Source: Streptomyces pluripotens (GTDB taxonomy: Bacteria; Actinomycetota; Actinomycetes; Streptomycetales; Streptomycetaceae). Taken from it: DNA of 64,000 bases. Shown here piece after piece: positions 39,979-47,541 of the stretch; positions within the stretch are counted from its first letter, which is position 1, and the number at the start of each line of letters is the position of its first letter. The notes under the pieces are model-generated. The model did no database searches, was not told the origin of the DNA, and saw nothing but the letters and a program-made list of their open reading frames with translations. The DNA lies in assembly GCF_000802245.2 (NCBI RefSeq), contig NZ_CP021080.1:3038001-3102000 (forward strand). The letters run 5' to 3'. The position numbers and the translations under genes were made by a program.

Positions 39979-40072
39979 GGCCAGAAACTTACCGCGCGTA
40001 GGCGAATCACGGACCCCCGCCCCGTAAAAAGACGGCTACACCGCGGGCTTCGCGGAGCGCCCGGGCAGGACC

Positions 40073-41200
40073 TCAGCGGTCGGTGAGCCGCCCGCTCATC
40101 CACTGCAGCGTCGCGGGGATCTCGCGCCGCCAGGTGTTGAAGTTGTGCCCGCCGCTGTCGAGGATGATCGACGAGATCCGGGTCAGGTTCGTGGCCTGTA
40201 CACGCTTGATGAATTTCAGCGTGTCCTTGTAGTTGTGCTCACCGAGCTTGCTGCTGGTGACGAGCAGGGAGGTGTCCGGCGCCGGTTCGTGCTTGAGGAG
40301 CCACCACAGGTCGGCACGGTTCTGCAGGTTCCGGTCGCCCCCGAAGAGGTCGCCGGTCGTGGGGTCGATCGGCGCCTTGTAGTACGGCGACAGCCCGGCG
40401 GCTGCCGCGTACACCCCGGGATGGTGCATGGCGAGCTTCAGCGCGCAGTAGCCGCCCGTCGAGTCGCCGACGATGCCCCAGCTACCGGGGCGCTTGCCCA
40501 CCCGGTAGTGCGCGAGCACAGCCTCCGGGAGGTCCTCGGCGAAGAACGTTTCCGTCTGCGGGCCGCCCGGAATGTCCGCGCACTCGGTGTCCCGTGGCGG
40601 CGCCACGGTCGGCCGCAGCATCACCAGGATCATCGGCTGCATCCGCCCGTCCTTGGCCAATCGCTGTGCCGTACGGGGGTAGTGCAGCTTGTCCACCAGC
40701 GCCTTGGCCGTGCCCGGGTAACCGGTCAGCACCACGGCCGCGGGGAACGTACGCGTGCGGTACTGCGGCTGGAAGTACTCCGGCGGCAGGTACACGAACG
40801 CCGGTGTGGCGATGTGGCTCCTGCGGCCGATGATGTCGACCTTCTGGACCTGTCCGGTGGTGGCCGGCCGCGAGCCCCGCACGCCCTTCACATTGGCCGC
40901 GGAGACGACTTGGAGCGGACCGCCGGTGACACCGTTGGTCGAGTGGTCGACGACGACCCCCTGGCCGGTCTCCCTGCCGAACAGGTCCGCCCAGCTGGCG
41001 TAGAAACCGAAAGCCTGGTTGGCGGCGAGTCCGACGGAGGCGAAGAGCGCCAGCTGGGTGGACAGCATCAGCCCGACCCGTCCTCCGACGGCCCGCCAGC
41101 TCTGCCGGGAAAGGCGTGGCCACAACCACACCGTGCCAATGAACAGCACGGCGGCGGCCACCATCGCCAACACCAGCACTTTGTTGCTCGTGAGACCCAT
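40073..41200 (-). CDS. Membrane-anchored esterase (antigen 85/esterase D-like)
   Basis: A 375-residue alpha/beta hydrolase. The first 75 residues hold two membrane helices (VLVLAMVAAAVLFIGTVWLW and LMLSTQLALFASVGLAANQA). The outer catalytic domain has the strand AFVYLPPEYF, AAVVLTGYPG, nucleophile elbow GIVGDSTGGYCALKLAMHHP (GDSTGG, Ser), the acid near DTSLLVTSSK and the His in GGHNFNTWRREIP. This is the esterase family that includes mycolyltransferases; here a lipid or glycan acyl ester is a plausible substrate. ATG 41200 is divergent from the MprF-like gene across 205 bp, suggesting shared control in envelope modification. Confidence 0.88.
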   Translation of the reverse strand: MGLTSNKVLVLAMVAAAVLFIGTVWLWPRLSRQSWRAVGGRVGLMLSTQLALFASVGLAANQAFGFYASWADLFGRETGQGVVVDHSTNGVTGGPLQVVSAANVKGVRGSRPATTGQVQKVDIIGRRSHIATPAFVYLPPEYFQPQYRTRTFPAAVVLTGYPGTAKALVDKLHYPRTAQRLAKDGRMQPMILVMLRPTVAPPRDTECADIPGGPQTETFFAEDLPEAVLAHYRVGKRPGSWGIVGDSTGGYCALKLAMHHPGVYAAAAGLSPYYKAPIDPTTGDLFGGDRNLQNRADLWWLLKHEPAPDTSLLVTSSKLGEHNYKDTLKFIKRVQATNLTRISSIILDSGGHNFNTWRREIPATLQWMSGRLTDR

Positions 41201-41305
41201 GGGGTGTTACCTGCCTGCGCTTTCCGCCCGTGCCGCTCCCCCGCTTGGCCGCGAAGGCTTGCCCGAGGCTTTCCTTTGCCTTTGACCGGACTTTCCGGTG
41301 GGGAG

Positions 41306-41331
41306 TGAACCTGTCTCCCCGAGACACCGTC
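41306..41331 (+). promoter_or_regulatory. Candidate sigma-E promoter of the MprF-like gene
   Basis: A TGAAC element (41306-41310) and CGTC (41328-41331) are separated by 17 bp, matching the AAC-N16/17-CGTC shape of ECF promoters, including those of SigE. It lies 75 bp upstream of the proposed start of the MprF-like gene. sigE itself is in this window. The -35 lacks the first G of the usual GGAAC. Confidence 0.6.
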
Positions 41332-41405
41332 CTAGATGACGCAATGTCCGCCGGATGCCCCGATCGGCACCGGGTTCAAGGTCTCTCGCAGAACTACAGG
41401 ATGCG

Positions 41406-43244
41406 ATGTCTGTCAGGATAGATGGGGAAATGTCGGGCGGGGTTCCGGGCCGATCAAGCCGGGTGCGGCGCATAGTGCGCGGCCCGCGCCCCGAAGTCGT
41501 TCCCGCCCTGATCGGCAGGGCGGCGGCGCTCGTAGGCGTCCTGGACATCGCCGCGGGTGTGTTCCCGCGCTTCCGCCACAGCCGTATGCACGCCCTCGTC
41601 GAGGTGCTGCCGGGCTCCTTCGGGCCCTTCGTGGCAGCCCTGTCGCTCAGCGCAGGCGTGCTGTTGCTGTTGCTCGCGCACGGTCTCAAACGGCGCAAGC
41701 GGCGGGCGTGGCGTGCCGCGGTCGCGCTTCTGCCGGCGGGCGCGACGGCGCAGTTCGCGTACCGGCACTCGATCGTCGGCATGCTCATCGCGGTCGCGCT
41801 GCTCGTGCCTCTGCTGCGCCACCGGGACCAGTTCGCGGCCCTGCCCGATCCACGCAGCAGATGGCGCGCCCTCGCCAACTTCGTCCTCATGAGCGCCGGT
41901 TCGCTCGCCCTGGGACTCATCATCGTCAGCGTCCACCCACACCGGACGATCGGCGACCCGAGCCTGGCCGCCAGGCTGACCCACGTCGTCTACGGCTTGT
42001 TCGGTTTCGAGGGGCCGGTCAACTACCAGGGCAGCACCTCCTGGACCGTGGCCTTCTCCCTCGGTGCCCTCGGCTGGATCACCGCGGTCACCACCATCTA
42101 CCTGGCCTTCCGCCCCGAACACCCGGCCGCGCGCCTGACCGAGGAGGACGAGGTCAGGCTGCGGGCACTGCTGGAGAAGCACGGCGGCCGGGACTCCCTC
42201 GGCCACTTCGCGCTCCGCCGCGACAAGGCCGTCGTCTTCTCCCCCAGCGGCAAAGCCGCGGTCACCTACCGCGTCGTCTCCGGCGTCATGCTCGCCAGCG
42301 GCGACCCCATCGGCGACGTCGAGGCCTGGCCCGGCGCCATCGAGCGCTTCATGGACGAGGCCAAGGCACACTCCTGGACCCCTGCGGTCATGGGCTGCTC
42401 GGAGACGGGCGGCGAGGTCTGGACCCGTGAAACCGGCCTGGACGCCCTGGAACTGGGTGACGAGGCGGTGGTCGATGTGGCGGATTTCTCACTCGCCGGA
42501 CGCGCGATGCGCAACGTGCGCCAAATGGTCAAGCGGATCGAGCGGGCCGGCTACGAAACCCGAGTACGGCGCATCCATGACCTCGGCGAGGCCGAACTGG
42601 AGCGCATCCGGCAGGCGGCGGAGGACTGGCGCGGCACCGACACCGAGCGCGGCTTCTCGATGGCGCTCGGCCGCATCGGCGACCCCGCCGACGGCGACTG
42701 CCTGATCGCCACCGCCCACAAGCAGGACGAGGAGCCCGGCGAGTACGGCGATCTGAAGGCGATCCTGCACTTCGTGCCCTGGGGCAAGGACGGCGTCTCG
42801 CTGGATCTGATGCGCCGTGACCGCAGCGCCGACCCGGGCATGAACGAACTGCTGATCGTCGCCGCCCTGCAGGCCGCTCCCAAGCTCGGCATCACCCGGA
42901 TCTCCTTGAACTTCGCGATGTTCCGCTCCGCGCTCGCGCGCGGGGAGAAGATCGGTGCCGGCCCGGTGCTGCGCGCCTGGCGCAGCCTGCTGGTGTTCCT
43001 CTCGCGCTGGTTCCAGATCGAGTCGCTGTACAAGTTCAACGCCAAGTTCCGGCCGCGCTGGGAGCCCCGCTTCGTGGTCTACCGCGCCTCCGCCGACCTA
43101 CCCCGCATCGGCTTCGCCGCGATGCAGGCGGAAGGCTTCGTCAACTTCGCCCTGCCGTTGCCGCGCTTCCTGCGCCGGCGCCGGGCGACCGCCGAACGAC
43201 CGTGCGCACACGCCATGGCCGAGCGGGACGTCCGAGCGGCCTGA
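41406..43244 (+). CDS. mprF: MprF-like phosphatidylglycerol lysyltransferase domain protein (DUF2156)
   Basis: A 612-residue membrane protein. About six hydrophobic helices (residues 30-250) precede a soluble DUF2156 domain of dual GNAT fold (about 280-590). The latter has VTYRVVSGVMLASGDPIGDVEAW, the AMRNVRQMVKRIERAGYETRVRR segment, SMALGRIGDPADGDCL, and the acceptor-side sequences SLDLMRRDRSADPGMNELLIVAAL and ISLNFAMFRSALARGE. MprF proteins add lysine from Lys-tRNA to phosphatidylglycerol, raising resistance to cationic peptides. The flippase part is shorter than in Staphylococcus MprF (840 residues). ATG 41406 has acagga upstream; ATG 41430 is an alternative. A probable sigma-E promoter lies upstream and a strong hairpin follows. 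Confidence 0.85.
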   Translation: MSVRIDGEMSGGVPGRSSRVRRIVRGPRPEVVPALIGRAAALVGVLDIAAGVFPRFRHSRMHALVEVLPGSFGPFVAALSLSAGVLLLLLAHGLKRRKRRAWRAAVALLPAGATAQFAYRHSIVGMLIAVALLVPLLRHRDQFAALPDPRSRWRALANFVLMSAGSLALGLIIVSVHPHRTIGDPSLAARLTHVVYGLFGFEGPVNYQGSTSWTVAFSLGALGWITAVTTIYLAFRPEHPAARLTEEDEVRLRALLEKHGGRDSLGHFALRRDKAVVFSPSGKAAVTYRVVSGVMLASGDPIGDVEAWPGAIERFMDEAKAHSWTPAVMGCSETGGEVWTRETGLDALELGDEAVVDVADFSLAGRAMRNVRQMVKRIERAGYETRVRRIHDLGEAELERIRQAAEDWRGTDTERGFSMALGRIGDPADGDCLIATAHKQDEEPGEYGDLKAILHFVPWGKDGVSLDLMRRDRSADPGMNELLIVAALQAAPKLGITRISLNFAMFRSALARGEKIGAGPVLRAWRSLLVFLSRWFQIESLYKFNAKFRPRWEPRFVVYRASADLPRIGFAAMQAEGFVNFALPLPRFLRRRRATAERPCAHAMAERDVRAA

Positions 43245-43276
43245 GCGCAGGACGGAGCGCCTGGCCCCAGAACGGG

Positions 43277-43323
43277 CCCGGGCGGAAGCCCCACCCCCTC
43301 CAGCACAGGGGTTTCCGCCCGGG
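43277..43323 (+). terminator. Terminator after the MprF-like gene
   Basis: Arms at 43277-43292 (cccgggcggaagcccc) and 43308-43323 (ggggtttccgcccggg) pair over 16 positions with one G-T pair and a 15-nt loop, 33 bp past the stop codon. Confidence 0.75.
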
Positions 43324-43366
43324 TCACCGCGCGTTCGCGGTGCCCGCCTGGGCCTACGCTGAACGT

Positions 43367-44416
43367 ATGAACAACGTCAGCTGGCGTGGCCGAGTGGCCG
43401 GCCTTCCGTCATGGGACCGGTGCGCGGTCATGGGAGTCGTGAACGTGACCCCCGATTCCTTCTCCGACGGGGGTCGCTGGTTCGGCACGTCCGCCGCCGT
43501 CAAACGCGGCCTGGGGCTCGTCACCGCGGGCGCGGACCTGATCGACGTCGGTGGCGAGTCCACCCGGCCCGGTGCCACCCGGGTCGACGAGGCCGAGGAA
43601 CTGCGCCGTGTCGTCCCGGTCGTGCGCGGCCTCGCCTCCGAGGGTGTGGCCGTCTCCGTCGACACCATGCGCGCCTCCGTCGCCGAGCAGTCCCTGGCGG
43701 CCGGCGCCGCCCTGGTCAACGACGTCAGCGGCGGCCTAGCCGACCCCGCGATGATCCCGGTGGTCGCCGATGCCGGCTCCCCGTTCGTCGTCATGCACTG
43801 GCGCGGCTTCCTCCAGGGCGGCAACGTCAAGGGCGACTACGAGGATGTCGTCGCCGAAGTCGTGAGCGAGTTGCGCACCCGCCTGGAGGCCGTTCTGGCG
43901 GGCGGCGTCGCCCCCGACCGCATCGTCGTCGACCCCGGCCTCGGCTTCTCCAAAGAGGCCGAGCACGACCTCACCCTCCTCGCCCACCTGGACCGCCTGC
44001 ACGGCCTCGGCCACCCACTGCTCGTCGCCGCCTCCCGCAAGCGGTTCCTCGGTCGGGTCCTGGCCGGGCCGGACGGGGCACCTCCTCCGGCCCGGGAGCG
44101 CGACGCCGCCACTGCCGCGGTCTCCGCCCTCGCTGCGCAGGCCGGCGCATGGGCGGTACGCGTCCACGAGGTGCGCGCCACCGCGGATGCGGTACGGGTC
44201 GCACGGGCCGTGGAAGGAGCGCGCGCTGCGGGAGCGGCGCCGGACACCGAGAGTGAGCGCGGGTCGCACCGCACCGGTCATGCGCCAGGCGTGGACAGCG
44301 AGCACGGGGCGAAGGACACTGGGCACGCGCCGGGTGCCGGAGGCCAGGGGGAGGCGCATGACACCGAGTACGCGCCCGGCTCCCACGGCGAGCACCGTGC
44401 GGAAGGAGACCGGTGA
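43367..44416 (+). CDS. folP: Dihydropteroate synthase FolP
   Basis: A 349-residue enzyme condensing dihydropterin pyrophosphate with p-aminobenzoate; it is the sulfonamide target. The pterin-site motifs are GVVNVTPDSFSDGG and DVGGESTRPGA. Other conserved parts are VSVDTMRASVAEQ, LVNDVSGG, FVVMHWRG, VVDPGLGFSKEAEH and VAASRKRFLG. After the TIM barrel ends near residue 285 there is a 60-residue polar tail with repeated TGHAPG-like units, absent from standard FolP. ATG 43367 is 6 nt after TACGCT without a Shine-Dalgarno, so it is probably leaderless. It heads an operon with the SnoaL-like gene, folB and folK. Confidence 0.96.
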   Translation: MNNVSWRGRVAGLPSWDRCAVMGVVNVTPDSFSDGGRWFGTSAAVKRGLGLVTAGADLIDVGGESTRPGATRVDEAEELRRVVPVVRGLASEGVAVSVDTMRASVAEQSLAAGAALVNDVSGGLADPAMIPVVADAGSPFVVMHWRGFLQGGNVKGDYEDVVAEVVSELRTRLEAVLAGGVAPDRIVVDPGLGFSKEAEHDLTLLAHLDRLHGLGHPLLVAASRKRFLGRVLAGPDGAPPPARERDAATAAVSALAAQAGAWAVRVHEVRATADAVRVARAVEGARAAGAAPDTESERGSHRTGHAPGVDSEHGAKDTGHAPGAGGQGEAHDTEYAPGSHGEHRAEGDR

Positions 44417-44946
44417 GCGCACCGCACACCGACGTCGAACAGGTAGAGGCGGCCAATACCGCCTTCTACGAGGCGCTCGAACGCGGCGACTTCGACGAGG
44501 TCTCCACGCTCTGGCTCACCCCCTCCGACCTGGGCGTGGACGAGGAGTACCACGACCCGGCCGACAGCGGTGTGATCTCCTGCGTGCACCCCGGCTGGCC
44601 GGTGCTCACCGGCCGCGGCGAGGTCCTCAGGTCGTACGCACTGATCATGGCCAACACCGACTACATCCAGTTCTTCCTCACCGACGTACACGTCTCCGTC
44701 ACCGGTGACACCGCTCTCGTCACCTGCACGGAGAACATCCTCAGCGGCGGCCCCGCCCCGGCCGACGGCGCGGAGCTGGGGCCGCTGGTCGGCCAGCTCG
44801 TCGTCGCCACGAATGTGTTCCGGCGCACGCCCACCGGCTGGAAACTCTGGTCCCACCACGCCTCCCCCGTCCTGGCCGAGAGCAACGACGGCGACGACGA
44901 CACCGGCGCGAGCGACGCCGAACCGGACGGCGGCCCGCTCACCTGA
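44413..44946 (+). CDS. SnoaL/NTF2-like protein in the folate operon
   Basis: A 177-residue protein of the NTF2/SnoaL-like alpha+beta barrel fold: VEAANTAFYEALERGDFDEVSTLWL, then HPGWPVLTGRGEVLRSYALIM, DVHVSVTGDTALVTCTENI and ATNVFRRTPTGWKLWSHHASPV are the expected helix and strand segments. The last 25 residues are acidic and probably disordered. Its GTG overlaps the folP stop by 4 nt, so it is coupled to folate synthesis, but no catalytic role is known to me. Many fold members bind small hydrophobic ligands. Confidence 0.88.
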   Translation: MSAPHTDVEQVEAANTAFYEALERGDFDEVSTLWLTPSDLGVDEEYHDPADSGVISCVHPGWPVLTGRGEVLRSYALIMANTDYIQFFLTDVHVSVTGDTALVTCTENILSGGPAPADGAELGPLVGQLVVATNVFRRTPTGWKLWSHHASPVLAESNDGDDDTGASDAEPDGGPLT

Positions 44947-45218
44947 ACGGGTGGACACGTCGCCGGACACACCGGGAAGAGACTCGCGGAGGACGGCGAA
45001 CGGCTGGAGTCACCCGTTCCGGACAAGCGGGGCAACCTCCCCGTGACACTGCCGGGTTCCCTGGGGGAAACACAGGGTGAACCCTCCGGGCCCCGGCGCC
45101 GGTCCGTGCCCCCACGGCCCGGCTCCGTCAGAGCCCGCAGGTAGATTCGTCTGAGGCCGGTGTGCCGCCCGCACGCGACACCGACCGGCCGTTCCCGACG
45201 ATTGCAGGAGTGATTCGC

Positions 45219-45578
45219 GTGGATCGTGTCGCGTTGCGCGGCCTCAAGGCCCGCGGGCACCACGGGGTGTTCCCCAAGGAGCGCGACGAGGGCCAGACCT
45301 TCATCGTGGACCTCGTCCTCGGCCTGGACACCCGGCCGGCCGCGGCCGGCGACGACCTGACGAAGACCGTGCACTACGGCATCGTGGCCGAGGAAGTCGT
45401 TGCCGTGGTCGAGGGCGAACCGGTGAACCTCATCGAGACGCTCGCCGAGCGGATCGCCCGGACCTGCCTGAAGCACGACGGGGTCCAGGAGGTCGAGGTC
45501 TGCGTGCACAAGCCGGACGCACCGATCACCGTGCCCTTCGACGACGTGACCGTCACCATCACCCGGAGCCGAGTATGA
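45219..45578 (+). CDS. folB: Dihydroneopterin aldolase FolB
   Basis: A 119-residue enzyme cleaving dihydroneopterin to hydroxymethyl-dihydropterin and glycolaldehyde. Conserved residues are VALRGLKARGHHGVFPKERDEGQ, the LTKTVHYGIVAEEV segment, NLIETLAERIA with the catalytic-site Glu, and the Lys in VHKPDAPI. GTG 45219 has caggag 8 nt upstream. The stop overlaps the folK start by 4 nt. A 272-bp gap separates it from the SnoaL-like gene, so it may have its own promoter. Confidence 0.97.
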   Translation: MDRVALRGLKARGHHGVFPKERDEGQTFIVDLVLGLDTRPAAAGDDLTKTVHYGIVAEEVVAVVEGEPVNLIETLAERIARTCLKHDGVQEVEVCVHKPDAPITVPFDDVTVTITRSRV

Positions 45579-46186
45579 CCCGACCGTTCACCCAGGGTCA
45601 CAGTGACCCGACCGTCCAACCGGTACCTACCTCGGTGGTCGAGAAAGTCGACGCCGCGGACACGACCCTGCACAACCCCCAGTGGGCCGTCATCTCCATC
45701 GGTTCCAACCTCGGCAACCGGCTGGAGACCCTCCAGGGTGCTGTCGACGCGCTGGAGGACACCCCGGGCGTCCGCGTCAAGGCCGTCTCCCCGGTGTACG
45801 AGACCGCACCGTGGGGCGTGGAGCCCGGTAGCCAGCCCTCGTACTTCAACGCGGTCGTGGTCCTCAAGACCACCCTGCCCCCTTCCTCCCTGCTGGAACG
45901 GGCGCACGCCATCGAGGAGGCCTTCAACCGCGTCCGCGACGAACGCTGGGGACCGCGCACCCTTGACGTCGACATCGTCGCCTACGCCGACGTCACCTCC
46001 GACGACGCGGGCCTCACCCTGCCCCACCCGCGCGCCCACGAGCGCGCCTTCGTGCTAGCGCCCTGGCACGACGTGGACCCGCGGGCCCAGCTGCCCGGCC
46101 ACGGCCCGGTGGCCGATTTGCTGTCGGCCGTCACCCGCGAGGGCGTGGAGGTACGAGGGGACTTGGAACTCCGGCTGCCCGAGTAG
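45575..46186 (+). CDS. folK: 2-amino-4-hydroxy-6-hydroxymethyldihydropteridine diphosphokinase FolK
   Basis: A 203-residue pyrophosphokinase that activates the pterin for FolP. Family motifs are AVISIGSNLGNRLETL, VSPVYETAPWGV, YFNAVVVLKTTL and the catalytic RWGPRTLDVDIVAY; the C-terminus has LPHPRAHERAFVLAPW. About 35 extra N-terminal residues (MTRPFTQGHSDPTVQP onward) precede the usual start; a later start is possible but the ATGA overlap with folB supports this one. Confidence 0.97.
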   Translation: MTRPFTQGHSDPTVQPVPTSVVEKVDAADTTLHNPQWAVISIGSNLGNRLETLQGAVDALEDTPGVRVKAVSPVYETAPWGVEPGSQPSYFNAVVVLKTTLPPSSLLERAHAIEEAFNRVRDERWGPRTLDVDIVAYADVTSDDAGLTLPHPRAHERAFVLAPWHDVDPRAQLPGHGPVADLLSAVTREGVEVRGDLELRLPE

Positions 46187-46258
46187 TCGTTAAGGTCAAG
46201 ACGGCAAGGTCATGCCGACCAGAGTCCGGGGCCGGTCCGGGGGAACTGAAGGGACACC

Positions 46259-46747
46259 GTGAGAGAGCTGCGCATCAGGGTGCTGGTAGGCGTGTTCGTC
46301 GTGGCCGGAGTCCTGTCCTGGGCGGGCGCCCGCCTCTGGAACTCGATCGGGACCCTGCCCAGCGTCCCCCTGGCCGCCCCCATCGTCCTGGCGCTGATCG
46401 CCGTGGTCCTCCTCGCCACGGCGCTCTCGCTGCGCGCCCGCCTCAAGGCCCAGCGGGAACGCCGCCCGGGTGCAAAGGGCGTCGACCCTCTGATGGCGGC
46501 CCGCGCGGTCGTCTTCGGCCAGGCCAGTGCCCTGGTCGCCGCCCTGGTCGCCGGTATGTACGGCGGCACCGGCGTCTTCCTGTTGGAACTTCTCGACATG
46601 CCCGCCCGCCGCGATCAGGCCATCTACGCCGGCTTCTCGGTCGTGGCCGGTCTGGGCGTGATAGCGGCGGCCCTGTTCCTGCAGCGGGTCTGCCGGCTCC
46701 CGGAGGACGACGACCAGAACCACCCGGGCGCCGAACCGGTGGCCTGA
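46259..46747 (+). CDS. DUF3180 membrane protein
   Basis: A 162-residue membrane protein with four hydrophobic helices (ELRIRVLVGVFVVAGVLSWA; LAAPIVLALIAVVLLATAL; AVVFGQASALVAALVAGMY; FSVVAGLGVIAAALFLQ). The AAR-x-x-x-FGQASAL segment is characteristic of DUF3180, a family next to folK in many actinobacteria, including M. tuberculosis. GTG 46259 is 72 bp after folK. Function unknown. Confidence 0.92.
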   Translation: MRELRIRVLVGVFVVAGVLSWAGARLWNSIGTLPSVPLAAPIVLALIAVVLLATALSLRARLKAQRERRPGAKGVDPLMAARAVVFGQASALVAALVAGMYGGTGVFLLELLDMPARRDQAIYAGFSVVAGLGVIAAALFLQRVCRLPEDDDQNHPGAEPVA

Positions 46748-46823
46748 CCGTCACCCGGGCTGACCCGGTGGGTGATCACCGGCCGGCTGGTCGGGGCGGT
46801 CGCGGGCACGATCGACCATCGGG

Positions 46824-47429
46824 TCACCGAGCCATGATCAGGCTCATTGCCTCGTTACGGGTAGCAGGGTCGCGGAGCTGGCCGCGGACCGCCGACGTGA
46901 TGGTCTTGGCCCCGGGCTTCCGTACCCCCCGCATCGTCATGCACATGTGCTCGCACTCGACGACCACGATCACCCCGCGCGGCTCCAGGATCTTCATGAG
47001 GGAGTCGGCGATCTGCGTAGTCAATCGCTCCTGCACCTGCGGGCGTCGCGCATAGACGTCCACCAGACGAGCCAGCTTGGAGAGACCCGTGATCTTCCCG
47101 TCCACGGACGGGATGTACCCGACGTGCGCGAATCCAACAAACGGCACGAGGTGGTGCTCGCAGGAGCTGAGGACTTCGATGTCCTTCACGAGCACCATTT
47201 CGTCGTGCCCCAGATCGAAGGTCGTCGTCAGGACGTCCTCGGGTTTCTGCCGCAACCCCGCGAATATCTCCTGGTACGCCCGGGCGACCCGTGCCGGCGT
47301 CTCCCTGAGACCCTCGCGGTCCGGGTCCTCACCGACCGCGATCAGGAGTTCACGCACGGCGTTCTCGGCGCGCTTCTCGTCGAACTCGCCGATAGGGCCG
47401 TCACCGGCCAGCGTCACGGGGTCGGTCAT
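46824..47429 (-). CDS. folE: GTP cyclohydrolase I FolE
   Basis: A 201-residue enzyme making dihydroneopterin triphosphate from GTP, the first folate step. Signature 1 is [15 protein letters not shown]; the zinc ligands are in CEHH and VECEHMCM. Other motifs are [37 protein letters not shown] 47429 has gaggcacc upstream. It lies downstream of ftsH, separated by a terminator-like hairpin, and converges with the DUF3180 gene. Confidence 0.97.
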   Translation of the reverse strand: MTDPVTLAGDGPIGEFDEKRAENAVRELLIAVGEDPDREGLRETPARVARAYQEIFAGLRQKPEDVLTTTFDLGHDEMVLVKDIEVLSSCEHHLVPFVGFAHVGYIPSVDGKITGLSKLARLVDVYARRPQVQERLTTQIADSLMKILEPRGVIVVVECEHMCMTMRGVRKPGAKTITSAVRGQLRDPATRNEAMSLIMAR

Positions 47430-47471
47430 CTGGTGCCTCGTTCCTGATACGTCTCGCATGCAGGCATGGAA

Positions 47472-47514
47472 AATGCCGTGCTCCCCAGAGTAAAACCTGA
47501 GGAGGCACGGCATT
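47472..47514 (-). terminator. ftsH terminator upstream of folE
   Basis: The minus-strand stem pairs aatgccgtg-ctcc (47472-47484) with ggaggcacggcatt (47501-47514), 13 bp with a one-base bulge, followed on the minus strand by a short T run. It sits in the 112-bp gap between ftsH and folE. Confidence 0.7.
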
Positions 47515-47541
47515 CTTTCCGGGCCTGTCGACCGAAACCGG

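Noticed and set aside
44947-45218. A possible small gene between the SnoaL-like gene and folB
   Set aside because: No frame with a good start, Shine-Dalgarno and Streptomyces-like codon bias. More likely a folB promoter region.
46748-46823. A terminator between the convergent DUF3180 and folE genes
   Set aside because: Short palindromes such as ggtgatcacc are present, but no stem is long enough to call with confidence.
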